From: Candidatus Methanoperedens sp.
Lineage (GTDB): Archaea > Halobacteriota > Methanosarcinia > Methanosarcinales > Methanoperedenaceae
DNA length: 46,412 nucleotides
Assembly (NCBI GenBank): GCA_023249105.1
Contig: JAHFDG010000027.1
Span: 1 to 46,412, forward strand
Reading direction: 5' to 3'
Shown one piece after another: positions 33,249 through 42,030 of this stretch (position 1 is the first letter of the stretch; every line of letters begins with the position of its first letter). The translations under genes were made by a program, and so were the position numbers. The notes under the pieces are model-generated. The model was not told where the DNA came from. It made no database searches and was given only the letters and a program-made list of their open reading frames with translations.

Positions 33249-33249
33249 T

Positions 33250-33588
33250 TCAGTCACCCACGAACTTATAAAGTTCAAGCAATTCGGTGGCTATAACTTT
33301 GGAGATACGGGCGCCAACTACTTCGATGAGGGCATCGGCATGTTCTTTCTTTACGCAGTGGAGGCTCTCCATACCTTCAAAAATCAGGTTGACAAGATAG
33401 TTCAATTCATCATCTGAAAGCTTCATGAGACGTTCCCTGAAATCCCCGGGGGATGTGGAAACGTGCTGGCTCACGGGTGGAAGCACTGACCTGAATTCAT
33501 GAGCGGCATGCCCGCATGTGGTTTCAACAAGCTCAGGCGCAAGCTTTCTTAGGAGAAGTAAGTCCTTGGGATTCAGCTTTCGTGCCAT
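33250..33588 (-). CDS. conserved hypothetical protein upstream of DUF2099
   Basis: A 112-aa, mostly helical protein (MARKLNPKDLLLLRK...). It has a CGHAAHEF segment near residue 25 that could bind metal through Cys and His, plus a single later cysteine in SLHCVKKEHAD. It is coupled to the DUF2099 gene with a 1-bp gap, so the two are likely partners. I do not recognise the family. It sits at the head of a DUF2099-mtr gene group. Confidence 0.7.
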   Translation of the reverse strand: MARKLNPKDLLLLRKLAPELVETTCGHAAHEFRSVLPPVSQHVSTSPGDFRERLMKLSDDELNYLVNLIFEGMESLHCVKKEHADALIEVVGARISKVIATELLELYKFVGD

Positions 33589-33688
33589 AATTCATACCTA
33601 TCCTGTCACAATATATATCTTTATTTTGTTGTTTCAAGATAGTATGATAAATTATCCCCATTCTTAAACCTGTATCAATCCAGGAATA

Positions 33689-34057
33689 TCAATTGCCCTT
33701 TCTTGAAGTCTGTTCCATACCTTTTGAAGGATTTGTCAATTTGAACAATTTATATTGCGACATAATACTGCATGTCAATACCCCAAGCACGATTATTTCC
33801 TGTATCAAATCTGTACTATTCTTATCAAGCGGTAATCCGTAAATTTCATAAAATTTTATCGTTGCATTAACGAGGAAAAAGAAACATGCAAGCAAAAGCA
33901 GAATCCAGTGGTCTTTCATGAATGACTTGTTAAGAAAAACTTTAGCCCGGAGCATGTCATTGTCGATTCTCCTGTGCAAAGTGTTTGCTATGAAATAAGC
34001 TCCCGCCAGTGCTAATATTATGGTGACAAGTTCCAGTAGCGTTTTTAAGCTTAACAT
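33689..34057 (-). CDS. small membrane protein, paralogue of the protein at 10174
   Basis: A 122-aa protein with helices at about 6-25, 50-68 and 86-105. Its inter-helix segment (RRIDNDMLRAKVFLNKS) and spacing match the protein encoded at 10174-10515 (KMDNEILRSITYLNFS). A basic, Ser/Thr-containing tail follows the third helix. Here no roadblock gene is adjacent. The function is unknown. Confidence 0.65.
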   Translation of the reverse strand: MLSLKTLLELVTIILALAGAYFIANTLHRRIDNDMLRAKVFLNKSFMKDHWILLLLACFFFLVNATIKFYEIYGLPLDKNSTDLIQEIIVLGVLTCSIMSQYKLFKLTNPSKGMEQTSRKGN

Positions 34058-34161
34058 TTATTGATTTTGTATAGTGTAATATATATAATTAGAGTTGTGA
34101 AATCCGTGTGAATTGGATGTGAACGCCAGATAGATATAACAATTTATCCATAAAAGGATAT

Positions 34162-34863
34162 ATGAATCTTGCACTTATTGCGCCCACACCCCGTGAAACA
34201 GGAGAACTGAGGCGAGAAATACTGCCGCAACAGGACGAAAAATTAAAGATTATTTCTGAGGGGGAACTACATGGGAAATCCATCATTTTTACTCATTGCG
34301 GCGTGGGCAAGGTCAGTGCGGCTCACTCCGCGACCCTGATGCTTGAAAATTACGGTGTGGACTTAATTATACTTTTCGGCATCGGCGGCGCATACAAAGG
34401 CGCCAGGACAGGAGATGTCGCGGTTGCGCAAAGTGAAAACTACGCCGAGGAGGGGGTATTGACCGAAGACGGCTGGAAATCCATGGAGTTCATAGGTTTT
34501 CCGCTTTTAAAAAATGAAAAAGAATATTTCAATACTTTCCCGATGGATAGCGAGCTGTCACAGCTTGCTGTAAAAGCTTCCGATGACCTTGGATTTAATG
34601 CGGCATATGGTAATTTTATAACAGTATCGCAATGCTCAGGAACCCGGGAAAGCGGAGAGCTCCTTAAGAACCGTTTTAACGGGATATGTGAAAACATGGA
34701 AGGTGCAGCAGTGGCACATATTTGTGCCATGTACAGGATACCCGTAATTGAGATACGCGGCATAAGTAATATGGTTGAAAATCGGGACCCAAAAAAATGG
34801 AACATACCGCTTGCAGTTTCAAATTGCAATAAGGTCGTAAGCGAACTTGTTAAGAGGATATAA
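34162..34863 (+). CDS. mqnB: futalosine hydrolase
   Basis: Cleaves futalosine in the alternative menaquinone pathway. The 233-residue protein has the nucleoside-phosphorylase fold: ALIAPTPRE start, THCGVGKVSAAHS, a LFGIGGAYKG motif, and CENMEGAAVAHICAMY, with a specificity-typical EIRGISNMVE near the end. The stop overlaps the mqnD start by one base. Together with mqnD the call is firmer than MTA/SAH nucleosidase. Confidence 0.92.
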   Translation: MNLALIAPTPRETGELRREILPQQDEKLKIISEGELHGKSIIFTHCGVGKVSAAHSATLMLENYGVDLIILFGIGGAYKGARTGDVAVAQSENYAEEGVLTEDGWKSMEFIGFPLLKNEKEYFNTFPMDSELSQLAVKASDDLGFNAAYGNFITVSQCSGTRESGELLKNRFNGICENMEGAAVAHICAMYRIPVIEIRGISNMVENRDPKKWNIPLAVSNCNKVVSELVKRI

Positions 34864-35690
34864 TGGAAAAAATCTCTTTAGGATATTCCCCATGTCCCAA
34901 TGACACATTTATTTTCTATGCTTTAGCTCATAAAAAGCTAAAAATGGATATCGAGCTTTCGCAAATACTAAGAGGTGTTGAAACATTAAACCGGATGGCT
35001 TTTCATAATGAACTGGATGTTACCAAGGCGTCCTTCCATGCTTTTGGTTTTTTAAGAGAGGATTATTGCCTTCTCCATTCGGGAAGCGCGCTTGGGAAGG
35101 CTTGCGGGCCTTTAATTGTGGCTAAAAAAAAGATACAATATGCTGACCTCTCACGAAAAAGCATTGCCATTCCGGGAAAGATGACAACTGCATACCTGCT
35201 CCTTAAGCTATTCAATCCTGAAATTAGGAACATTGTTGAGATGCCCTTTGACAGGATTATGAACGCGGTCAGCCTTGGAACTGTTGATGCAGGTTTAATC
35301 ATCCATGAAAGCAGGTTCACATATCCTTCATATAATCTTGTAAAGCTCGTTGACCTCGGGGAATGGTGGGGGGAAAAAACGGGTTTGCCAATACCTCTTG
35401 GCGGTATTTTTGCAAAAAGAAAATTAGGTGCGGCAACAATCCGCAAAATTGATAGCCTTATTAAAAAAAGCATAGAATATGCGTACCGGAATCCAGAAGA
35501 GGGGCGTGAGTATATCAAAAACAATGCACAGGAACTGGATGATGACGTGATAGACCAGCATATCAGGCTTTATGTGAATGATTATACGCTTGAAATCGGG
35601 GATGGTGTTTTAGCGGTTGAAAAACTGTTAAAAACCGCCGAGGAATTAAACTTAATCCCGCATTCAGATAAACCGGTTTTCATTGATTAA
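34863..35690 (+). CDS. mqnD: 1,4-dihydroxy-6-naphthoate synthase
   Basis: Last committed step of the futalosine route. The 275-residue periplasmic-binding-protein fold opens with the family signature LGYSPCPNDTFIFYAL. It also has DVTKASFHAFG, LGKACGPLIVAKK, and the DAGLIIHESRFTY segment carrying the catalytic histidine. It is coupled to mqnB. Its presence implies a menaquinone-based respiratory chain. Confidence 0.95.
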   Translation: MEKISLGYSPCPNDTFIFYALAHKKLKMDIELSQILRGVETLNRMAFHNELDVTKASFHAFGFLREDYCLLHSGSALGKACGPLIVAKKKIQYADLSRKSIAIPGKMTTAYLLLKLFNPEIRNIVEMPFDRIMNAVSLGTVDAGLIIHESRFTYPSYNLVKLVDLGEWWGEKTGLPIPLGGIFAKRKLGAATIRKIDSLIKKSIEYAYRNPEEGREYIKNNAQELDDDVIDQHIRLYVNDYTLEIGDGVLAVEKLLKTAEELNLIPHSDKPVFID

Positions 35691-36004
35691 AGGAAGCCCT
35701 TTATCAAATCATCCCGCGAATTTTTGTTATTATTCCCGTCATTTATCTTGATTATTTTCTGTGCTTTCCTTTTCGCGGGCGGACATCCGGAACATTCATA
35801 AATGAAATGGATAAAACCCGTTTCAGGATTTTCCACGGTATTCTTATGTTCATATTCTGTGTTACAATCCGTGCATATCCCGACTTTCGGAACGATTTCA
35901 TTGCAATGCTTGCACTTGCGCACTACGATATCTATGACTTCGTTTTTTGTGTTAATAGCGGATAATTTGTATTCGTCATCTTCGTATTTCAGTTGAGAAG
36001 GCAT
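35687..36004 (-). CDS. zinc-ribbon protein
   Basis: About 105 aa with three CxxC-type pairs: CKHCNE and CTDCN in the middle, and CSGCPPAKRK near the C-terminus. The C-terminal tail is basic and Asn-rich. The ATG at 36004 is preferred, with a TATA-like TTTAATATAA about 30 bp upstream suggesting a leaderless transcript; a TTG at 36016 would add four residues. It probably binds nucleic acid or protein through zinc ribbons. It overlaps the end of mqnD by 4 bp. Confidence 0.65.
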   Translation of the reverse strand: MPSQLKYEDDEYKLSAINTKNEVIDIVVRKCKHCNEIVPKVGICTDCNTEYEHKNTVENPETGFIHFIYECSGCPPAKRKAQKIIKINDGNNNKNSRDDLIKGFL

Positions 36005-36133
36005 ATTATCATTCAACTTAATACCAACAGGTTATATTAAAATCTTATGGGTTTATTGCAGTATTGCCAAATCTGTGCATAAACAAAAGGTTTATTCGCT
36101 TTTACGTTGTTACATAAAAACGAGGTGAAATGT

Positions 36134-36295
36134 TTGACCGGACATATTCCATCTAAAATCGATTATCTGCGTGCTCTTGAGAATGCCTGTTTACATTGCG
36201 GTGACAAACATAAACCGGATTGCCCTGTGGGGATGGCAAAATCGCAAATCAACTGCACAAACGACATAATAACCGAATTTTATAAACACAAATAA
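36134..36295 (+). CDS. small cysteine-containing protein
   Basis: A 53-aa protein from a TTG start with GAGGTGA 5 bp upstream. It has CLHCGDKHKPDCPVGMAK plus one more Cys, giving four cysteines and two histidines in a compact region, typical of a small zinc-binding protein. It lies 40 bp before purN on the same strand. Confidence 0.6.
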   Translation: MTGHIPSKIDYLRALENACLHCGDKHKPDCPVGMAKSQINCTNDIITEFYKHK

Positions 36296-36335
36296 ACCAA
36301 AACCTATTATATTCCCGAAGGTATATGGGCGTCTT

Positions 36336-36944
36336 GTGACGAACATAGCAGTGCTTGTTTCGGGAAGAGGTTCAAACCTCCAGGCCATCATAGACAGCAT
36401 CGGGAGTGGATATTTAAAGGCGCGGATTTCTGTAGTGGTCAGCGATGTGGGGAATGCATACGCACTTCTGCGCGCAAAAAAACATGGAATTGATGCTGTT
36501 TTTGTTAATCCTGAAAATTTTGAATCAAAGGAATTATACGAGAAAGAGATTCTCAAATGTCTAAAAACACACGATACAGACCTCGTGCTGCTTGCTGGCT
36601 ACATGAGGATACTCGGAAAAACACTGCTTCAGGCTTACAAGAACCGCATAGTCAACATACATCCCGCGCTTCTTCCGTCTTTCACAGGTCTTCATGCGCA
36701 AAAGCAGGCATTCGACCACGGCGTGAAAGTGGCAGGATGCACGGTTCATTTTGTGGATGAAACACTTGACTGCGGCCCCATTATCCTGCAGCGATGCGTG
36801 GAAGTCAAAGAGAATGACACGCCTGAGACGCTTGCAGACAGGATACTTGAACAGGAGCACAAGATTTATCCCGAAGCTGTGAAATTGTTCATCGAAAATA
36901 GATTACGTATAGAAGGAAGGAAAGTAAAGATTTTACCATCATAA
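36336..36944 (+). CDS. purN: phosphoribosylglycinamide formyltransferase PurN
   Basis: Transfers formyl from 10-formyl-THF to GAR in purine synthesis. The 202 residues open with NIAVLVSGRGSNLQAIID and carry the catalytic cluster VNIHPALLPSFTGLHAQKQAFDHGVKVAGCTVHFVDETLDCGPII (Asn, His and Asp of the active site). The start is GTG at 36336. A THF-dependent enzyme here agrees with the following glyA and folD. Confidence 0.94.
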   Translation: MTNIAVLVSGRGSNLQAIIDSIGSGYLKARISVVVSDVGNAYALLRAKKHGIDAVFVNPENFESKELYEKEILKCLKTHDTDLVLLAGYMRILGKTLLQAYKNRIVNIHPALLPSFTGLHAQKQAFDHGVKVAGCTVHFVDETLDCGPIILQRCVEVKENDTPETLADRILEQEHKIYPEAVKLFIENRLRIEGRKVKILPS

Positions 36945-36965
36945 ACCACTGGAAAAGGAATTATT

Positions 36966-38201
36966 ATGCCATTAAAAACAATCGACCCTGAAATTTATGA
37001 AATAATGAGACATGAAGTTGAAAGACAGAGGAACAAGCTGAACCTCATCGCATCAGAGAACTATGCAAGCCGTGCAGTCATGCAGGCGCAGGGCTCGGTG
37101 ATGACAAACAAATACGCTGAAGGGTACCCGGGAAAGCGATATTACGGCGGTTGCGAGTTTGTGGACGCAGCCGAGAACCTTGCCATAGAGCGGGCAAAGA
37201 AACTTTTCAAGGCAGAACATGTCAATGTGCAGCCCCATTCTGGCTCGCAGGCGAACATGGCTGTATACTTTGCCATGCTCAAGTACGGGGATACTATCAT
37301 GAGCATGGATTTATCGCACGGCGGACACCTTTCACATGGAAGCCCTGTGAATTTTTCAGGAAAATTGTTCAATATCGTGCCTTATGGTGTTTCCAGGGAG
37401 ACGAAAACCATAGATTATGACGAATTATCCCAAATTGCCAGAAAAAACAAACCCAAACTTATTGTCTGTGGCGCAAGCGCATATCCCCGCGAGCTTGATT
37501 TTAAGAGGTTCCGGGAGATTGCAGACGAGGTGGACGCCCTATTACTTGCTGACATCGCACACATCGCCGGGCTGGTTGTAGCAGGGATACATTGCGATCC
37601 TGTGCCTTATGCCGATTTCGTAACCACTACCACACATAAGACATTAAGAGGCCCGCGCGGAGGCATGATAATGTGCAGGTCCGAATATGCAAAAGAGATT
37701 GATAAGACGGTTTTCCCAGGAATACAGGGAGGACCTCTCATGCATGTAATCGCTGCAAAAGCCGTTGCGTTCAAGGAAGCGATGAATAAGGATTTTAATG
37801 ATTACCAGAGACAGATTGTCGCAAATGCAAAAAAGATAGCCTCTGAATTGATATCAAGGGGCAACGAACTCGTATCCGGGGGCACGGATAACCACCTCAT
37901 GCTTGTTGACCTTACGCAAGCTGGCATTACAGGTAAGGACGCCGAGGCAAAGCTTGGCGAGTCTGGCATCATTTTGAATAAAAATACCATACCCTTTGAA
38001 ACAAAAAGTCCTTTCATCACAAGCGGAATAAGGATTGGCACACCGGCAGTTACCACACGGGGCATGAAGGAAAAAGAAATGATAACTATTGCCTGGGCTA
38101 TCAATGAAATCATACAAAATATGAACGATGCTGAAAAATTAAAAGAAGTAAAGAGAACTATCCTTGACCTTTGCGGGCAGTTCCCGATTCCATACGAGTG
38201 A
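36966..38201 (+). CDS. glyA: serine hydroxymethyltransferase
   Basis: A PLP enzyme interconverting serine and glycine with a pterin one-carbon carrier. The 411 residues show [50 protein letters not shown], and the PLP-lysine motif [15 protein letters not shown]. The neighbouring purN and folD suggest tetrahydrofolate as the partner; an H4MPT-type pterin seems less likely. Confidence 0.97.
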   Translation: MPLKTIDPEIYEIMRHEVERQRNKLNLIASENYASRAVMQAQGSVMTNKYAEGYPGKRYYGGCEFVDAAENLAIERAKKLFKAEHVNVQPHSGSQANMAVYFAMLKYGDTIMSMDLSHGGHLSHGSPVNFSGKLFNIVPYGVSRETKTIDYDELSQIARKNKPKLIVCGASAYPRELDFKRFREIADEVDALLLADIAHIAGLVVAGIHCDPVPYADFVTTTTHKTLRGPRGGMIMCRSEYAKEIDKTVFPGIQGGPLMHVIAAKAVAFKEAMNKDFNDYQRQIVANAKKIASELISRGNELVSGGTDNHLMLVDLTQAGITGKDAEAKLGESGIILNKNTIPFETKSPFITSGIRIGTPAVTTRGMKEKEMITIAWAINEIIQNMNDAEKLKEVKRTILDLCGQFPIPYE

Positions 38202-38210
38202 GGTTCTTTA

Positions 38211-39083
38211 ATGGAGCCGCTTCCTGAGGTCACAGACCCGCGTGTTATTGACGGGAGAAAAATAGCCCAGGATATCGAGGCAGAAGTCAAGAAAGGGGTT
38301 GAAGGATTCGTAAAGGAACATGGCATCAAACCAGCGCTTGCAACAATACTCGTGGGAGAGCATCCGCCGTCAAAGCTGTATGTGAAGCTCAAACACTGGG
38401 CATGCAAACGCGTGGGCATCGTATCAGAAGACCATAAGTTTCCAGCCGAAGCGAGGCAGGAAGAAATAATCGAGCTGATCGATACCCTGAATAAACGGCC
38501 TGAGATACACGGGATACTCGTGCAGCTTCCCCTGCCAAAACACATCGATGAGCGTACGGTAATGATGCGCATCGCACCTGAGAAAGACGTGGACGGCTTT
38601 AACCCGCTCAACATGGGAAAAATGCTCATTGGACGCGAAGGGTTTGTGCCCTGCACACCCAAGGGCATTGTCCGGGCGCTTGAGGAATACAAGATTGACA
38701 CACAGGGAAAAGAAGTAGTTGTGGTGGGTCACAGCAATGTGGTAGGAAAGCCTGCTGCAATAATGCTGCTTAACCGCAATGCAACAGTAAAAGTGTGCCA
38801 TGTTTTTACCAAAGACCTCAAAAGCCATACAAAAGAGGCTGATATTCTTATAGTCGCAACCGGCGTGCGCGGACTTATCAAATCGGATATGGTGAAAGAG
38901 GGCGCAATCGTGTTCGATGTGGGTATAACATGGCAGGACGAGCGGGTATATGGGGATGTTGATTTTGACGACGTGCTGCCCAGGGTGAAATTAATCTCAC
39001 CTGTACCCGGAGGCGTGGGGCCCATGACGATTGCGATATTGATGGAACATACGCTTTTGGCTGCAAAGATGCAGAGTTCATAA
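38211..39083 (+). CDS. folD: methylene-THF dehydrogenase / methenyl-THF cyclohydrolase FolD
   Basis: Interconverts methylene-, methenyl- and 10-formyl-THF. The 290 residues contain ATILVGEHPPSKLYVKLKHWACKRVGI (with catalytic Tyr and Lys), GILVQLPLPKH, PEKDVDGFNPLNMG, the NADP-binding VVVGHSNVVGKPAA, and PVPGGVGPMTIAILMEHT. It starts 9 bp after the glyA stop, so glyA-folD form an operon supplying formyl groups to PurN. Confidence 0.97.
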   Translation: MEPLPEVTDPRVIDGRKIAQDIEAEVKKGVEGFVKEHGIKPALATILVGEHPPSKLYVKLKHWACKRVGIVSEDHKFPAEARQEEIIELIDTLNKRPEIHGILVQLPLPKHIDERTVMMRIAPEKDVDGFNPLNMGKMLIGREGFVPCTPKGIVRALEEYKIDTQGKEVVVVGHSNVVGKPAAIMLLNRNATVKVCHVFTKDLKSHTKEADILIVATGVRGLIKSDMVKEGAIVFDVGITWQDERVYGDVDFDDVLPRVKLISPVPGGVGPMTIAILMEHTLLAAKMQSS

Positions 39084-39208
39084 TATCAGCAAAACATCAA
39101 GTGCGGGGGGAACAGATTCCAGCATGTTTATTCATGGGAATTAGTTTTATGAGTGCGTAGCGTGTATTCAGGGCAGCAGCAATGGAAGGGCTGCAAGGAG
39201 ATTAGAAT

Positions 39209-39493
39209 ATGGTAGAAACCAAGAATTTTATTTTAAGGAGTAAAAACGGAACAGAAACCAGTGTTTTCACAGGGAAGCAGCCACGACAGGCAGCACTTAA
39301 GGCCGCTAACCGCATCGGAGGAACGAAAAGCAAGCCGGTTGAGATAAGACTGAGGGAACGAGGGACAAAAAAGATTCATATATTCAAGGGCTGGAAGGAG
39401 ATCGTAAGCGCTCCAAAGAACAAGCCTGCATGGATGCCGGATAAGATTAATAAGCCATTCGTAAAAAAAGCAGGGATTGAAAAACTGGATTAA
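39209..39493 (+). CDS. chromosomal protein MC1
   Basis: A DNA-bending architectural protein of Methanosarcinales and haloarchaea. The 94 basic residues match MC1: NFILRSKNGTE.SVFTGKQPRQAALKAANR, EIRLRERGTKKIHIFKGW, then PKNKPAWMPDKINKPFVKK, the basic C-terminal segment that contacts DNA. AAGGAG lies just upstream. It is followed by a clear terminator. Confidence 0.95.
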   Translation: MVETKNFILRSKNGTETSVFTGKQPRQAALKAANRIGGTKSKPVEIRLRERGTKKIHIFKGWKEIVSAPKNKPAWMPDKINKPFVKKAGIEKLD

Positions 39494-39515
39494 ATCCAGT
39501 CATTTATTGTTTTTT
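39484..39515 (+). terminator. intrinsic terminator of the MC1 gene
   Basis: ACTGGAT-TAA-ATCCAGT (39484-39500) overlaps the stop codon and is followed by a T-rich tract (39502-39515). Confidence 0.75.
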
Positions 39516-39643
39516 ATAAATATTTTTTTATTTTTAATTTTTATAATCTGGATTATTCTGGGTATTCTATTAAATAAAAAAAGTATAGAGCAATTCAATG
39601 CTCTATTATTTAAAAATTATTAAAATATTATCGGGTAATATTT

Positions 39644-39832
39644 TTAATATCTCTTTGGTTTATGTTTCTGGTAGCATTCCCTGCAATATACAGGTCTGTC
39701 GCCAGAGGGTACAAAGGGTACTTCAGTTTCCTGACCGCAATCTGCACATGTTGCTTTATGCATTTCTCTTGGTCCGCTTGGTCTGAAACCTCTGCCTCCT
39801 CCACGGAAGCCGCCTCTTCTATCGTTGTCCAT
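39644..39832 (-). CDS. small RGG/zinc-ribbon protein
   Basis: A 62-aa protein. The N-terminal 20 residues are Arg/Gly-rich (RRGGFRGGGRGFRP), typical of RNA-binding tails. They are followed by a CADCG ... CRECY zinc ribbon (about 28-55) with PFVPSGDRPVYC between the pairs and a basic end. Such 'CxxC-x-CxxC' proteins are widespread in archaea and candidate-phyla bacteria, and are presumed RNA or ribosome binders. Confidence 0.8.
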   Translation of the reverse strand: MDNDRRGGFRGGGRGFRPSGPREMHKATCADCGQETEVPFVPSGDRPVYCRECYQKHKPKRY

Positions 39833-40049
39833 TTAATTTCTTTCCTTTATTTTTAAACCAATTAACCTAATAAAAACAGCCCTAGACGGATTTAACCCTC
39901 TGAGTTGCCAAATAAGCCAACCGATTAAGCTGATAATTGTACCTTGCACCATATATATTTTTTCCTCGTTCGAATTAAATCAGCCAGTAAATTGTAAATC
40001 ATAAAAAGTTAGAAAATTATATTAGTCTTTAAGTTATCATTGGTTTTAG

Positions 40050-41708
40050 ATGAGATATTACATCGCTGCATTAATCATAATTGTCTTGTCCACCGGAATG
40101 GCATCGGCTTTTAGCCCGGGTGATATTGAGTGGGGTACTGCCGTATCAGGAACCCTTTACAAGGGAAGTACGCTTACAAGCGGGCAGTACGTGGTAAAGG
40201 CGGTGCAGTTTCCTTCAGCCGTCCCCGGCATCAAGGACATCAATGGAAATATAGTCCCTGAAACAGATGTTGACCCATCGGTTCTTCTTGAACTTTATAA
40301 GAACGGTGTCCTCACAAAACAGTTAATCATGAATTTGCAAAGCGAGCCTTTTATCGACCCTGATTACGAAGTCAAAGTATCAGCAACCGGTTTCATAGCA
40401 AAAAATGCAAAAGAATGGGTATATGAATATTATAACCCCTCCGCAACCATATCTATCCAGACGCGAGGAACTCCTAAGATTGATGTTTCGGTAACAACGG
40501 ATAAGAGTGCATACACATCCTACGACGATAAAATAGTTACAGCAACAGTGACGGTAACAAACAGCGGGACTGCAAGGGCAAAGAATGTCGATGCAAATCT
40601 CGACATCGGTGAATTGAAACTCAGGGGAGGAGATTCGAGCCAGCTTCACCAGTACTATAATGCGTTGGGGGTAGGAGCAAGCCAGAGTTTTTCAGTCATT
40701 CTTGTTGTTCCCGAACTTATTGACCAGAAATCCTATGTTTTGAGCGCGAATGCCAGAGGGATTGATGTCAAAGACCTCGAATACAAAGCGGTAACAGGTT
40801 CGGTCACCATTTCGATCTCACCCAAACAGAATTATTTTACTGTAAGTAAGGCAGTCAGTAAAGACCGGATGTATCTTCAGAATACAGTACTTGTGAGGCT
40901 TACGGTAGCTAATAGCGGTATGTTCGATGCATATAATATCCATGTTACAGACAGCATGAATGATAATTTCGAGTTAAAATCAAACACATCACTGCAATGG
41001 GACTACCCGGTGCTGAAAGCGGGAGAATCGAGGGAGATGACTTATTCAATCAAGCCTCTTGAAACAAATATTAACGGCTTCACCATCCCGGCGGCTTCCG
41101 CACAATTCACGGTCAATAACAAACCCTACAGCGCTTCCTCTAATACATTCACGGTAATCGTAAACGGCCCCAAAATTGTCCTGACCAAGACGGTAGATAA
41201 GAAATCCGTGAACCTGAGTGATGATGTAACTGTAACCGTGAGCATCAATAACGTCGGGAATATAGCGACGAAAGCGGAGGTCAAAGATTCATTGCCCGAT
41301 GGTGTGAGCCTTGTAAGCGGTTCTATGTCTCTTGATTCCACATTATTAGACCTGAACTCTCCCCAGACATTTAGCTATACTATAAAGATGAATACAGAGG
41401 GAGAGATTGTATTACCGCCTGCTGTGGCTAACTTTACCGATATTGAGTATAGAGGCGCAACAAGAGCGGCAAAGACCTCGGACAGACCTGTCATTACTGT
41501 GATTGACCCGAGCAAAATTACACCCGTCCCGACCGAAACACCTGCACCGGCCCAAACAACAGCCCAAGAAACACCACAGGAAACGACAACAGAAACTCCT
41601 CTGCCGACTGAAACGCCCGAACCCACCCCCACCCCTATAACACCGGGTTTTGGGATTGCACTTGCAGTCGCGGGTTTGGTTGTCATGGCCAAAATCAGGC
41701 GAAGATAA
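40050..41708 (+). CDS. secreted S-layer-type protein with CARDB/DUF11 repeats and PGF-CTERM
   Basis: A 552-aa protein with a signal peptide (about 1-20), an N-terminal domain of unknown type (about 22-145), and then three beta-sandwich repeats of the CARDB/DUF11 kind (starting near 150, 265 and 375; each with a VTV.N.G.A.A pattern). A Pro/Thr-rich stalk (about 490-525) and a PGF-CTERM tail (PGFGIALAVAGLVV...RRR) follow. It resembles COG1361 'S-layer domain' proteins and probably decorates or anchors the cell wall. The same tail occurs in the main S-layer protein of this window. Confidence 0.85.
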   Translation: MRYYIAALIIIVLSTGMASAFSPGDIEWGTAVSGTLYKGSTLTSGQYVVKAVQFPSAVPGIKDINGNIVPETDVDPSVLLELYKNGVLTKQLIMNLQSEPFIDPDYEVKVSATGFIAKNAKEWVYEYYNPSATISIQTRGTPKIDVSVTTDKSAYTSYDDKIVTATVTVTNSGTARAKNVDANLDIGELKLRGGDSSQLHQYYNALGVGASQSFSVILVVPELIDQKSYVLSANARGIDVKDLEYKAVTGSVTISISPKQNYFTVSKAVSKDRMYLQNTVLVRLTVANSGMFDAYNIHVTDSMNDNFELKSNTSLQWDYPVLKAGESREMTYSIKPLETNINGFTIPAASAQFTVNNKPYSASSNTFTVIVNGPKIVLTKTVDKKSVNLSDDVTVTVSINNVGNIATKAEVKDSLPDGVSLVSGSMSLDSTLLDLNSPQTFSYTIKMNTEGEIVLPPAVANFTDIEYRGATRAAKTSDRPVITVIDPSKITPVPTETPAPAQTTAQETPQETTTETPLPTETPEPTPTPITPGFGIALAVAGLVVMAKIRRR

Positions 41709-41856
41709 AGATTTTTCCAATCGCGTCTCACACGTTATTCACAAATCCGGATATATTCTTTGATGCGCATTCCAGAGAAGAATCTGGAAGCATTTTTATA
41801 CGAGTTTGATGATGCATTAGGCTAATGAAAACCGTTGTGCCACTTTACTTCGCAGA

Positions 41857-41879
41857 CACGTATGGCTTTGCCATATGTG
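41857..41879. repeat. hairpin 1 of the engB upstream array
   Basis: CACGTATGGC-TTT-GCCATATGTG; ten stem positions with one G-T wobble at position 4. Confidence 0.8.
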
Positions 41880-41916
41880 GATACCGCAAAACCGTCGCGC
41901 CGATTTACTTCGCAGA

Positions 41917-41939
41917 CACATATGGCTTTGCCATATGTG
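41917..41939. repeat. hairpin 2 of the engB upstream array
   Basis: CACATATGGC-TTT-GCCATATGTG; ten perfect pairs, with A-T at stem position 4. Confidence 0.85.
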
Positions 41940-41965
41940 GATACCGCATAAAGCGAGGTGTCGCT

Positions 41966-41983
41966 AAACTTTTAGAAAAGTTT
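41966..41983. repeat. A/T-rich inverted repeat between hairpins 2 and 3
   Basis: AAACTTTT-AG-AAAAGTTT, a perfect 8-bp palindrome with a 2-base spacer. It directly precedes a TATA-like TTTATTAAAT that could drive engB. Confidence 0.7.
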
Positions 41984-41994
41984 ATTAAATTCAA

Positions 41995-42017
41995 CACGTA
42001 TGGCTCTGCCATACGTG
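41995..42017. repeat. hairpin 3 of the array, just upstream of engB
   Basis: CACGTATGGC-TCT-GCCATACGTG; ten perfect pairs, with G-C at stem position 4 where hairpin 2 has A-T. It lies 13 bp before the engB start, about where transcription would begin. Confidence 0.85.
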
Positions 42018-42030
42018 GAAGTGTCCCATT

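Larger units (their letters stand above)
41831..41950 (+). repeat. two 60-bp tandem repeats carrying hairpins
   Basis: 41831-41890 and 41891-41950 agree at about 54 of 60 positions. Each unit contains a CACRTATGGC-TTT-GCCATATGTG hairpin (R is A or G). The frame running through them is a repeat artefact with no plausible protein. Confidence 0.85.

Noticed and set aside
37802-38701. A 299-codon minus-strand frame across glyA and folD
   Set aside because: Antisense to two well-supported enzymes; it spans their junction without any domain.
41831-42017. CRISPR array
   Set aside because: Only two or three units, no conserved spacer length, no unique spacers and no cas genes nearby.
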